DNA from: Candidatus Stackebrandtia faecavium
GTDB lineage: Bacteria; Actinomycetota; Actinomycetes; Mycobacteriales; Micromonosporaceae
Direction of reading: 5' to 3'
Length of the DNA: 47,214 bases
Assembly: GCA_019112895.1 (NCBI GenBank)
Contig: DXIM01000079.1
Location: 1 to 47,214 of the forward strand
Part shown: positions 1 to 7,565 of the stretch, piece after piece
Numbering within the stretch: position 1 is the stretch's first letter
Layout: every line of letters starts with the position of its first letter
Notes under the pieces: generated by a model
Told to the model about the DNA's origin: nothing
What the model saw: the letters and a program-made list of their open reading frames with translations, nothing else
Databases searched by the model: none
Program-made: the position numbers and the translations under genes

Positions 1-1238
1 TGGGTCACGGAAACAACCGGCCCGAAGATCTCCTCCTGGAAGATCCGCATCTTGTTGCTGCCTTCGAAAATCGTCGGCGTGATGTAGTAACCCTCGGATA
101 GGTCGCCGTCCAATTTATTCGGTTCGCCGCCGGTCAAGACCTTGGCGCCTTCCTTTTTGCCGATGTCGATGTACGACATGATCTTTTCGTACTGATCGTT
201 GCTGGCCTGGGCGCCCAACATCGTGTCCGTGTCGAGCGGGTTACCCTGCACGATCATTTCGGTGCGTTTGATCGCATCGGCCATGAACTCGTCGTACATG
301 CCGCGCTGCACCAGCGCACGCGACGGGCACGTGCATACCTCACCCTGGTTGAGCGCAAACATCGCGAACCCTTCCAGCGCCTTGTCGTAGAAAGAGTCGC
401 GGTACATCGCCACGTCGTCGAAGAACACGTTCGGGCTCTTACCACCCAACTCCAGCGTCACTGGCTTAATGTTTTCGCTGGCGTACTGCATGATCAGACG
501 GCCCGTGGTGGTTTCACCCGTGAACGCGACCTTCGCGATACGCGGGTGCGACGCCAACGGTTTACCCGCTTCGACGCCGAAACCGTTCACGATATTGATG
601 ACGCCTTCGGGAAGGATGTCGGCGATCAGCTCCATAAGTACATGGATCGAAGCCGGCGTCTGCTCCGCGGGCTTGAGCACCACGGTGTTACCGGCCGCCA
701 ACGCGGGAGCCAGCTTCCACGTCGCCATCAAAATCGGGAAGTTCCACGGAATGATCTGTCCAACCACGCCCAACGGTTCATGGAAGTGGTAGGCGATCAT
801 GTCGTCGTCGAGCTGAGAGACGCCGCCTTCTTGTCCGCGGATTGCGCCGGCGAAGTACCGGAAATGGTCCACCGCAAGCGGTAGGTCCGCGGCCAGACAT
901 TCGCGTATCGCTTTACCGTTGTCCCACGTCTCGGCTACAGCGAGCTGCTCCATGTGGGTTTCGATCCGGTCGGCGATCTTGTTGAGCACCTGCGCGCGCT
1001 CCGCGGGAGACGTTTTACCCCACGTCTCAAACGCGCGGTGCCCAGCTTCTACTGCGCGTTCCACGTCATCGGCGGTGCCGCGCGCCATTTCGGTAAAGTT
1101 CTTGCCGTTGACAGGCGAAGGATTTTCGAAATATTGGCCCTTCACAGGCGGCACGTACGCGCCCCCGATGAAGTGCTCGTACCGCGACCGAAACGTGACC
1201 GGTGAACCGGAGGTACCTGGAGCTGCGTACTGGGTCAT
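1..1238 (-). CDS. NAD(P)-dependent aldehyde dehydrogenase, 3' end outside window
   Basis: Oxidises an aldehyde to the carboxylic acid with NAD(P) in the cytoplasm. About 412 of the usual ~500 residues are present; the C-terminus is missing because the gene runs off the window. The family features are clear: the nucleotide-binding stretch [18 protein letters not shown], the general-base glutamate in LELGGKSP (about residue 262) and the catalytic cysteine in [11 protein letters not shown] (about residue 301). The double-cysteine CTCPSR form is typical of the AcoD/ExaC acetaldehyde dehydrogenase branch, so a role in ethanol or acetoin-derived acetaldehyde oxidation is likely but inferred. The ATG at 1238 follows a strong ribosome binding site (GGGGGAG, about 8 nt upstream). 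It is divergent from the hypothetical gene at 1435, and the 196-bp gap should hold both promoters. Confidence 0.93.
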   Translation of the reverse strand, partial: MTQYAAPGTSGSPVTFRSRYEHFIGGAYVPPVKGQYFENPSPVNGKNFTEMARGTADDVERAVEAGHRAFETWGKTSPAERAQVLNKIADRIETHMEQLAVAETWDNGKAIRECLAADLPLAVDHFRYFAGAIRGQEGGVSQLDDDMIAYHFHEPLGVVGQIIPWNFPILMATWKLAPALAAGNTVVLKPAEQTPASIHVLMELIADILPEGVINIVNGFGVEAGKPLASHPRIAKVAFTGETTTGRLIMQYASENIKPVTLELGGKSPNVFFDDVAMYRDSFYDKALEGFAMFALNQGEVCTCPSRALVQRGMYDEFMADAIKRTEMIVQGNPLDTDTMLGAQASNDQYEKIMSYIDIGKKEGAKVLTGGEPNKLDGDLSEGYYITPTIFEGSNKMRIFQEEIFGPVVSVT

Positions 1239-1434
1239 GATGTTGTCTCCCCCTAAATGCATGAACTAATGACGCCCTCAGGCTAGGAACGTGCCCGGCG
1301 TGAACACCCTGCATTTGAAGAAAGTGGCACAAGTTTTCCCCTGGTCAACACCACTGGGCCACACGCATCACTTCCGGCTCGGATAACTATCGTTGCGGCA
1401 GTACACCGACAGCCCATCCCGTTAAGGATCCAAA

Positions 1435-1965
1435 ATGGAATCGATAACAGTGCGTCACGCGCACGCCCGGCTCACCGAGCTCGGTTTCACCAAAGCCGAC
1501 GCCAACGTCGACGAACTGTTCAACCTCGATGCCAGTCTCACCGAGGAATGCGGAGCTACCGTTCCCGACGCGATCACGACACTGATGGTCGCGCTCGACG
1601 CCGCCATCGCCATCGACGGCCACGATTACGGCAGCGACAGCGAGGACTACGAAGAAGCGTTCGCGATGATCACCGAATGCGCCGGCACCGGGCTGGACAT
1701 CACCGACGTCGCATTCGACGACGAACACCACCTGCATTTCGTCGCCAACGGCACCCACCGCACGTGGCAGCCCGAACTCGCCGACGACGGCAAGATCGAC
1801 GTCATGTGCTTCATCGAAAGCATCAGCGACTTCACGCCGTCCGATTCCCGCCGCTGGGCTTCCATCCACAACGACGACGTCATGGCCGCAAGTTTCGTCC
1901 TGGGGGAGCCCAGCGCCCTCGACCGTTTGTCCACCGAATTCGGCCTCGACCTGCACATCCATTAG
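1435..1965 (+). CDS. hypothetical protein, acidic, 176 aa
   Basis: I do not recognise this protein. It is 176 residues, acidic, with no signal peptide or membrane segment, so probably cytoplasmic. The first third contains KADANVDELFNLD, a helical stretch, and the rest alternates acidic turns with short hydrophobic strands (ITDVAFDDEHHLHFVANG, IDVMCFIESISDF), suggesting a compact alpha/beta fold. The ATG at 1435 is preceded by AAGGA 6 nt upstream, which supports this start. The codon pattern, with C at third positions, is that of a real high-GC gene. It stands alone between the divergent aldehyde dehydrogenase and the HhH repair gene 96 bp downstream, so the context says little about function. 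Confidence 0.75.
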   Translation: MESITVRHAHARLTELGFTKADANVDELFNLDASLTEECGATVPDAITTLMVALDAAIAIDGHDYGSDSEDYEEAFAMITECAGTGLDITDVAFDDEHHLHFVANGTHRTWQPELADDGKIDVMCFIESISDFTPSDSRRWASIHNDDVMAASFVLGEPSALDRLSTEFGLDLHIH

Positions 1966-2061
1966 GGCCCGACCGCGAAGCCGGCGACCTGGAGGCGGCA
2001 GCTGGAGAACGGCCCGCCGAAGGATTCTGCACGGCCACCAGAAACGTTCTACGGTAACGAC

Positions 2062-2640
2062 GTGAACACGACACTACGCATAGCGCAACACGAAGAAGCC
2101 GACGATTTGTTGACGTCGAGTCCGCTAGCGCTCATGATCGGGGCCCTACTTGACCAGCAGGTCCCCATGGAATGGGCGTTCACCGGTCCATACACGCTGA
2201 TGCAGCGGCTAGGCGGGGATCACCTGGACGCCAACCAGATAGCCTCCTACGACCCGGACGCATTCGCCGACCTCGTGTCGACCAAACCCGCGGTGCACCG
2301 CTATCCGGGATCGATGGCTGACCGGATCCAAAAACTGTGCCAACACCTGGTCGAGCACTACCACGGACACGCGCAGGCGGTATGGGACGGCGCCCAATCC
2401 GGCGACGAACTGCGTAAACGCCTGGAAAAAATACCTGGATTCGGCAAGCAGAAAGCCCAAGTGTTCGTCGCACTGTTGGGCAAGCAGAGGGGAGTGCGGC
2501 CGCCAGGCTGGCGTGAAGCCGCGGGCCCGTACGGCAAAGACGGGTCGCGCCAATCCGTCGCCGACGTCACTGGGCCGGACACACTTCAGGAAGTCCGCGA
2601 CACCAAAAAGCGAGCCAAGGAAGCTAAGAAGGGGAGTTGA
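2062..2640 (+). CDS. HhH-GPD family base-excision repair-like protein
   Basis: A 192-residue protein of the actinobacterial HhH-GPD family (TIGR03252-like), related to the DNA glycosylases that remove damaged bases. The N-terminal helices are followed by a helix-hairpin-helix DNA-binding signature around LEKIPGFGKQKAQVFVALLG (residues about 118-137). The C-terminus is Lys-rich (KKRAKEAKKGS). The protein is shorter than EndoIII/AlkA enzymes, I see no iron-sulfur cluster cysteines, and the expected catalytic Asp after the hairpin is not obvious, so enzymatic activity is unproven. The start is GTG at 2062 with only a weak ribosome binding site (GGTAA). Its stop overlaps or abuts the next gene (APH-like kinase), suggesting co-transcription. 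Confidence 0.82.
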   Translation: MNTTLRIAQHEEADDLLTSSPLALMIGALLDQQVPMEWAFTGPYTLMQRLGGDHLDANQIASYDPDAFADLVSTKPAVHRYPGSMADRIQKLCQHLVEHYHGHAQAVWDGAQSGDELRKRLEKIPGFGKQKAQVFVALLGKQRGVRPPGWREAAGPYGKDGSRQSVADVTGPDTLQEVRDTKKRAKEAKKGS

Positions 2641-2672
2641 GGCGCACAGTTCACCACACATATCGTGGTGGG

Positions 2673-3515
2673 GTGACTGCCCATGTGCTCACCCCGCAGC
2701 AACACACGCTCCTCGACCAGTGGTTGCCCGGCCACGAAGTGACAGCCGACCATAGCTGGCCGCACGGGCTCACCGCGGTCCTCGAGTTGACTCACCACGG
2801 CCAACGCTACATCGCCAAGGCGGGGAACCTCACCGACACGCACATCGCGCGTGAGGTGCATGCGCACCGAAATTGGCTGACACCGTGGACCTCGCGTGCA
2901 CGCGCACCGTTGCTGATCTCGGCTGATGTGGGGGCAAAACTGCTACTCACGCGCTTTCAACCTGGCGTATTGGTGCAAGGGACAGTGCACGCGGACCTCG
3001 AGGACACATACCGTCAGGCAGGAGAGTTGTTGGCGCTCTTGCATGATCAGCACGCACGAAACGATAGCCAATACGTCCAGCGCCAAAAGGACAAGGCCCT
3101 GGCCTGGCTCGGCAGGGCACATCGGATCGACAGCAGCACAACGGCACGGCTCCATAATGAAATAGAGTCCTGGCAGGCACAGTCCGCCATTGTGGTTCCC
3201 ACGCATGGGGACTGGCAACCTCGAAACTGGCTCATCGACCGCGACCGCGTCAGCGTCATTGACTTCGGCCGCGCCGAACTACGGCCCGCATATACCGATT
3301 TCGCACGCCTGGACGCACAACAATTCCGCGGGGCACTGCACCTGGAGCGGGCGTTCCTCGACGGCTACGGTGCCGACCCACGCCAGGAGCCGCAGTGGCG
3401 CTACGCCCGGATCGCTGAAGCTATCGGCACCGCCTGCTGGGCGTACCACGTCGGCGACGAGGCATTTGAGCAACAGGGACACAGAATGATCGCCGCGGCA
3501 CTAGGAACAGGATGA
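2673..3515 (+). CDS. aminoglycoside phosphotransferase (APH)-like kinase
   Basis: Belongs to the APH/choline-kinase fold: it transfers phosphate from ATP to a small hydroxylated substrate. The Brenner motif THGDWQPRNWLI (catalytic HGD, N for Mg2+) and the second metal motif VIDFGRAELRP are both present in the C-terminal half, so it looks catalytically intact. The N-lobe contains RYIAKAG, a plausible ATP-binding lysine. The substrate is unknown; most chromosomal homologues are not resistance enzymes. I favour GTG at 2673 (280 aa). An in-frame TTG at 2637 overlaps the upstream stop, but its Shine-Dalgarno (AAGGGGAG) directly abuts it. The neighbour is a broken adenylyltransferase-like gene, so two aminoglycoside-modification-like genes sit together, one of them dead. 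Confidence 0.82.
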   Translation: MTAHVLTPQQHTLLDQWLPGHEVTADHSWPHGLTAVLELTHHGQRYIAKAGNLTDTHIAREVHAHRNWLTPWTSRARAPLLISADVGAKLLLTRFQPGVLVQGTVHADLEDTYRQAGELLALLHDQHARNDSQYVQRQKDKALAWLGRAHRIDSSTTARLHNEIESWQAQSAIVVPTHGDWQPRNWLIDRDRVSVIDFGRAELRPAYTDFARLDAQQFRGALHLERAFLDGYGADPRQEPQWRYARIAEAIGTACWAYHVGDEAFEQQGHRMIAAALGTG

Positions 3516-3566
3516 CGGGGCCGCATCGTAAGCATTGCGCGACCGCGTCGGGAGTATGAAAATCTG

Positions 3567-4164
3567 ATGGTCATGACCGACCGCCGCCCCTTGCGTTTCG
3601 GCCCACAAGAACGTGCCGAAGAGGACGAGTTCCTGTACGGTGCTCGGGCTCCGATGAGCCCCGAAGAGTTTGCCGTGCGGATGCACGGTTTCGACCACCC
3701 ATGGTGGATCGTGGGCGGTTGGGCGATCGAGGCGACAACTGGAGCGCGCGCGAACACCAGGACACGGACGTGTCGATCCTGTCGCGTGATGTGCCGGCGT
3801 TCGTCGAACCGGCGCGCCAGTTGTGGCGCGTGCAGACGCCGCATCGCCATGGATCGTCGACATTCCGTTGACACCGGACTCGGATGGCATGTGGACCAAT
3901 AAGTACCTCGATGGTCATATTGCGTCGGTCGAGGATGTCACGTGGGTCAGCGAGACGGGGATTTCTTATCTGTTGCCTGAAATAGTGCTGGCGTATAAGG
4001 CACGGCTGCCACGCGACAAAGACGACCCGGATTTCTACGCCACGTTGCCGATACTGACGAAGCCGCGACGAGCCTTGAAATCCGCGCTCGAAACACTGGT
4101 GCACCAGAGCATCATTGATTGGGTCATCTCGGTGATTGGGCAGGGGCAAAGCTCAGGCCGATAA
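3567..4164 (+). pseudogene. aminoglycoside adenylyltransferase-like protein, two frameshifts
   Basis: Three reading frames in succession encode consecutive parts of one nucleotidyltransferase-fold protein. Frame one gives MHGFDHPWWIVGGWAIEATTG, the GG..WA start of the domain. The next frame, from about 3752, gives REHQDTDVSILSRDVPAFVE with the metal-binding DTD motif. The last frame, from about 3832, gives SPWIVDIPLTPDSDG, then DVTWVSETGISYLLPEIVLA and LPRDKDDPDF to the stop at 4164. Each step is explained by loss of one base: the first in the GCGCGCGCG tract at 3744-3752, the second between 3821 and 3832. The segment between them is conserved in the new frame, so these are recent frameshifts or sequencing errors. 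The C-terminus also looks shortened. As read, no functional enzyme is made. Confidence 0.78.
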
Positions 4165-4172
4165 GAGTGAAC

Positions 4173-4194
4173 TTGACATAATATATATTATCAA
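4173..4194. repeat. AT-rich near-palindrome, possible operator
   Basis: TTGA-C-ATAATATATATTAT-CAA reads almost identically on both strands; one extra C breaks perfect symmetry. In a genome this GC-rich, 22 bases with only four G/C is exceptional. It begins 8 bases after the pseudogene stop. It could be a regulator binding site or a decayed promoter; no gene clearly follows it. Confidence 0.5.
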
Positions 4195-4439
4195 CCAAAC
4201 GAAACTTCGCTGGCGAACCATCGGAAGGCCACACGTTGACGACATCGCGGCGGTCGACTGCATTGTCAACCCCTTGGTGCCACCGCCCGGGATACGCATG
4301 CCTAGCGGCCGGCGACGGATCACGGCGATTGCACGTCATGGTCGAACGACAACAAACGGGCGCATGAATCGCGCGTCGCGACGATGTTGATGCCGCGGGT
4401 GCGGGCTACCGCCTAGGTCTCCTCCTGGGTTCACATCTT

Positions 4440-4477
4440 CGCATTTTCAGCATAAGTGACATTATGCTGAAAATGCG
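4440..4477. repeat. perfect 16-bp inverted repeat, 6-base spacer
   Basis: The left arm CGCATTTTCAGCATAA (4440-4455) and the right arm TTATGCTGAAAATGCG (4462-4477) are exact reverse complements around the spacer GTGACA. It is AT-rich, has no U-run on either side that would make it a typical terminator, and lies 235 bp upstream of the MBL-fold gene. The form fits a dimeric-repressor operator, and the right arm overlaps an ATG (4464) that opens a short frame without a recognisable product. Confidence 0.65.
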
Positions 4478-4711
4478 CGTAGCGCCCTCTGTGTTTGGCA
4501 CATGTACTCATCGGCTTCGCACCCCACGAACCGCCTCGGACACGTTCGGCGGCACCGCCATCCCTTTTGACCAATCTCGCACTTCGCTCGAGCCTCTTCT
4601 CCCCTCACCGCAGGCGGTACCCCTCCTCTCCTGTGTCGCCTGCTCACGTCGTGGTGCTTAAACTTTGTGTCGTATCTGCGCCCGTTGCGACCAAATTTGG
4701 AGTGTGCCCAT

Positions 4712-5683
4712 ATGCCGCAGACCGACGCGCAACTTCCCAATTGGATTGTGTGGCGGCAACGACCCTTCCCCGATGCCAACTTGCTCTTCGTCGACGGGAA
4801 ACACCCCGCCATGATCGACAGCGGGTTCGTCGGTCACGCCGAAGAAACCCTCGACTGGGTGCGCTCACGGACAACCAAACTGGACCTGGTGGTCAACACC
4901 CATTGGCATTCCGACCATGTCGGCGGTAACGGACTCCTGCAACGTTCAGGCGCCGGCATTGCGGCCAGCGCCGTCGACGCGGCGTCGGTGATGCGTCGAG
5001 ACGTGGGTTGCTGTGTGGCCGAGTACCTGGACCAGCCGGTTACGCCGTATACGGTCGATGTCGCCTTGAGTGATGGCCAATCGTTGCGTTTGGGTGACGC
5101 CGATTGGCAGGTCGTCGCCACCCCTGGCCACACGCCCGGTCATCTGGCGTTGTGGCAACCGGACGAACGGGTTTTGGCTGTCGGTGACGCGTTGTCGGAT
5201 TACGACGTCGGTTGGGTGAATCTTGCGCTCGACGGGTCTGACGCGGCGGTGACGGCTGTGGAGTCGTTGAGTCGGCTGCGTGACCTGTCGCCTCGCGTGG
5301 TGTTGCCTGCGCACGGCCGTATACCGCCGGACCCGGTGGCGGTGTTCAATAACGCGTTGCGTCGGGCTCAGCGTCTCGTTGACGATCCTGCCGGTGCTGT
5401 TTGGTATGGGATGCGTCGGATATTCGGGTTTGCGTTGATGATTCGTGGTGGAATCGCCAGCGCGCAGGCGCAGCGGTACCTGTGTGAGCGTCAGTGGCTG
5501 ATTGACGCGGCCGGTTTGTTGGGCACGACGCCGCGAGAGTTGGCGCGGGAGCTTGTGGACAGCATGGTGAAGAACGGCAGCGTGGTCGTGGCGGATGAGC
5601 GGCTGTTGGCGGCGGCGGAGCATGCACCGGTTGCGCCGCAGGCGTTGGATGTGGCGTTCCCGCGCGATTGGCCACCGGCGTAG
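4712..5683 (+). CDS. MBL-fold metallo-hydrolase
   Basis: A 323-residue metallo-beta-lactamase-fold hydrolase. The metal-binding residues are all visible: HWHSDH at residues 64-69, the histidine in TPGHTPGH (about 144), the aspartate in VGDALSDYD (about 164) and the histidine in LPAHGR (about 206). This is the glyoxalase II/lactonase-like layout; after residue 215 a helical C-terminal domain of about 100 residues follows, as in RBBP9/LACTB2-type or teichoic-acid-unrelated hydrolases. The substrate cannot be predicted. There is no signal peptide, so it is cytoplasmic. The start ATG at 4712 has GGAG 8-11 bases upstream; an in-frame ATG 45 bases earlier would add residues not typical of the family. 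The recombinase gene follows after about 75 bp. Confidence 0.88.
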   Translation: MPQTDAQLPNWIVWRQRPFPDANLLFVDGKHPAMIDSGFVGHAEETLDWVRSRTTKLDLVVNTHWHSDHVGGNGLLQRSGAGIAASAVDAASVMRRDVGCCVAEYLDQPVTPYTVDVALSDGQSLRLGDADWQVVATPGHTPGHLALWQPDERVLAVGDALSDYDVGWVNLALDGSDAAVTAVESLSRLRDLSPRVVLPAHGRIPPDPVAVFNNALRRAQRLVDDPAGAVWYGMRRIFGFALMIRGGIASAQAQRYLCERQWLIDAAGLLGTTPRELARELVDSMVKNGSVVVADERLLAAAEHAPVAPQALDVAFPRDWPPA

Positions 5684-5761
5684 CGGCGCGCGGCATCGTA
5701 GTGTCGCAGGTGCGCGTCATAATTCGGGCGTCGCATTAGTTATCTATTCGGAGTGTGGGTC

Positions 5762-6772
5762 GTGGAGTTTGACGCCGCTGTGGAGTTGTTCTTTCAGTCG
5801 CGGGCACCACGTAAGGATTCGGTCCACACTGTGGCCGCGTATAGGCGTGATCTGGCGCAGGTGGCTGTTCATGCGGCGCAGGAGCTGGGTGTGGAGTCGT
5901 TGACGTGCGAGCGGTTGTCGCCGGCGGTGATGCGTGCGGCGTTTGCTGCTTACTCGCAGCCGCGCGCTAAGGCGTCGATTTCGCGCGCCTGGTCTGTGTG
6001 GAACGCGTTCTTCGGTTTCTGCGTTGGGGCCGGCATCGTGGACGGTAATCCGATGTCGGGAGTGGCACGCCCGGTTGCCGGGTCGCGTGCTCCTAAACCG
6101 TTGCGGGACGCGCAGGCGGCGCATCGGCTGCTGGAAGCTGTCGCTTCGGGGAAACGCCCCGGCAGGAACTCGTGGCCGCAACGGGATTTGGCGATTTTGG
6201 CGACGCTGCTGTTGACGGGTGTGCGTTCGGCCGAGCTGTTGGGTTTGCAGGTCGGTGATATCGCCGGGACCGTCGACGAGACTCGGGTCGTGGTGCGTGG
6301 CGGAAAAGGCGACAGCGATCGCGTCATCCCGGTGGAGCCCGGTTTGCGTCGGCTGTTGGATGACTACGGGGATTCGCGGCGGTCGCGTTTCGGCCAGCGC
6401 CTGTCCCCCGATGCGTCGTTGTTCGTCGATCATCGCGGACGTGCGTTGACTCGTAACCAGTTGCAGTATCTGGTGCGGCAGTGTTACCGGTTCGCGGGTG
6501 TTGCTGACCAAGTCGACCGGGGCACGTTGGTGCACGCGTTGCGGCACACGTTCGCGACTCGGCTGGGTCAGTCTGGTGCGTCGGCGGTCGAGATCATGGA
6601 GTTGTTGGGGCACCGGTCGTTGAACGCGACACAGTCGTATATCAAGGCGACGGCGCGGGAGTTGCGGGACGCGGCGGCGTCGAACCCGACGTATATGGCG
6701 GTGCGGACGGTGTCAGGTGAGGATGCTGTGGAGTCGGTCGACGACCGGGCCGGTGCCGACGATGAACGGTAG
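5762..6772 (+). CDS. tyrosine recombinase, XerC/XerD-like
   Basis: Phage-integrase-family site-specific recombinase of 336 residues, the size of chromosomal XerC/XerD, which resolve chromosome dimers at dif. The N-terminal SAM-like DNA-binding domain (about 1-95) is followed by the catalytic domain with all active-site residues: Arg in LLTGVRSAELLGL (about 155), Lys in GGKGDSDR (about 181), HALRHTF (His about 257, Arg about 260), LGHRS (His about 283) and Tyr in QSYIKA (about 292). No att site, excisionase or phage genes lie nearby, so a housekeeping role is more likely than an integrase. GTG at 5762 has GGAG 8 bases upstream; GTG at 5753 is an alternative. The last 60 bases overlap the convergent phosphatase gene. 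Confidence 0.87.
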   Translation: MEFDAAVELFFQSRAPRKDSVHTVAAYRRDLAQVAVHAAQELGVESLTCERLSPAVMRAAFAAYSQPRAKASISRAWSVWNAFFGFCVGAGIVDGNPMSGVARPVAGSRAPKPLRDAQAAHRLLEAVASGKRPGRNSWPQRDLAILATLLLTGVRSAELLGLQVGDIAGTVDETRVVVRGGKGDSDRVIPVEPGLRRLLDDYGDSRRSRFGQRLSPDASLFVDHRGRALTRNQLQYLVRQCYRFAGVADQVDRGTLVHALRHTFATRLGQSGASAVEIMELLGHRSLNATQSYIKATARELRDAAASNPTYMAVRTVSGEDAVESVDDRAGADDER

Positions 6773-7510
6773 TGAGTTGCCTCCTGACACACGGAACGGT
6801 TCCGACGTCATTGTCATGGCTGTGCCTCCGGCTGTGGTGTATAGATGCAGGCCCGCGGCGTGGTCCCATGGTTTCTCCCACGAGTAGACCAGTGCGTCGT
6901 ATTCGCCGTGGAGTAGGTCCACGTACGACAGTCCGGCGGAGTTGCACGGGACTGTGGCGATGCCTTCGGCGTGCAGCTTGTCGATGACGGTGGAGCGGGT
7001 TCCGGCGTAGTTGGGGTGGCTGGTGACCACCGTGTCGAGACGTTGTGACTGGGGTGGGGTTACTCGCACTGTTTCGTCGTTGATCCATGCTTGGCCGTCG
7101 TGAGCGCCCGCGGTCAGTCCGAGCGAGGGCGCGTCGATCCAGGAAGCATGGATTTCGTCTTTGGTGGACAATGTCACCAGGCAGCTGTAGTCGGGGCTGC
7201 CAGCGACGAAATTCGATGTCCCGTCGACAGGGTCGATGATCCATACTGGCGCATTGGTGTGGGTGTGGCGCAGGAGGCTGCGGTCGTGTTCGACGCTTTC
7301 TTCACCGATGGCGACCGAGCCGGGCAGGAACTCTTCCAACAGTGGGCTCAAGCGTTGTTCGGTGAGTCGGTCTGCCGTGGTGACGAGGTCGCCGGGGCGT
7401 TTGTGTGTGATGTCGGAGTCGGACAGGGCGCGGAAACGAGGAAGGATTTCGGCGCGCGTCACGTCCGCGATGAGGTCGGCGACGTGGCGGTATTGCTTAG
7501 CGGTGATCAC
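6713..7510 (-). CDS. inositol monophosphatase family protein (IMPase/HisN-like)
   Basis: Mg2+-dependent sugar-phosphate phosphatase of about 265 residues. The family motifs are present: GEES (metal ligand, about residue 73), IDPVDGTSNF (about 92-101) and WDHAAG (about 213). Homologues hydrolyse inositol phosphate, histidinol phosphate (HisN) or related substrates; the family alone does not separate them. The start is uncertain. GTG at 7510 (VITAKQYRHVADL) matches the family N-terminus best. GTG at 7519 and ATG at 7567 are also in frame, and the latter would share the CATG with the start of the divergent hydrolase gene. It converges with, and overlaps by 60 bp, the recombinase gene. Confidence 0.85.
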   Translation of the reverse strand: MITAKQYRHVADLIADVTRAEILPRFRALSDSDITHKRPGDLVTTADRLTEQRLSPLLEEFLPGSVAIGEESVEHDRSLLRHTHTNAPVWIIDPVDGTSNFVAGSPDYSCLVTLSTKDEIHASWIDAPSLGLTAGAHDGQAWINDETVRVTPPQSQRLDTVVTSHPNYAGTRSTVIDKLHAEGIATVPCNSAGLSYVDLLHGEYDALVYSWEKPWDHAAGLHLYTTAGGTAMTMTSEPFRVSGGNSLPFIVGTGPVVDRLHSILT

Positions 7511-7565
7511 GCCTGCCACTGTATTGCGTGTCGCCCCGCGACCGGGGCTCGATAGGGTGTGCGCC

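Larger units (their letters stand above)
4165..4711. other. gene-poor, partly AT-rich interval with two inverted repeats
   Basis: No convincing gene in 547 bases. It holds an AT-rich near-palindrome at 4173-4194 and a long inverted repeat at 4440-4477 (listed separately). A possible 84-residue frame from 4136 has no recognisable domain, and its codon use differs from the flanking genes, so it may be a decayed remnant. From about 4700 the sequence carries the ribosome binding site of the MBL-fold gene. Confidence 0.6.

Noticed and set aside
4136-4390. 84-residue frame after the pseudogene
   Set aside because: No recognised motif, poor codon pattern for this genome, and it spans an AT-rich palindrome.
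5762-6772. Tyrosine recombinase as evidence of an integrated phage or genomic island
   Set aside because: No tRNA, att repeats, excisionase or phage genes nearby, and the length and motifs fit chromosomal XerC/XerD.
7236-7565. Longer N-terminus for the serine hydrolase
   Set aside because: It would lie antisense within the phosphatase gene; ATG 7566 gives a normal family N-terminus.
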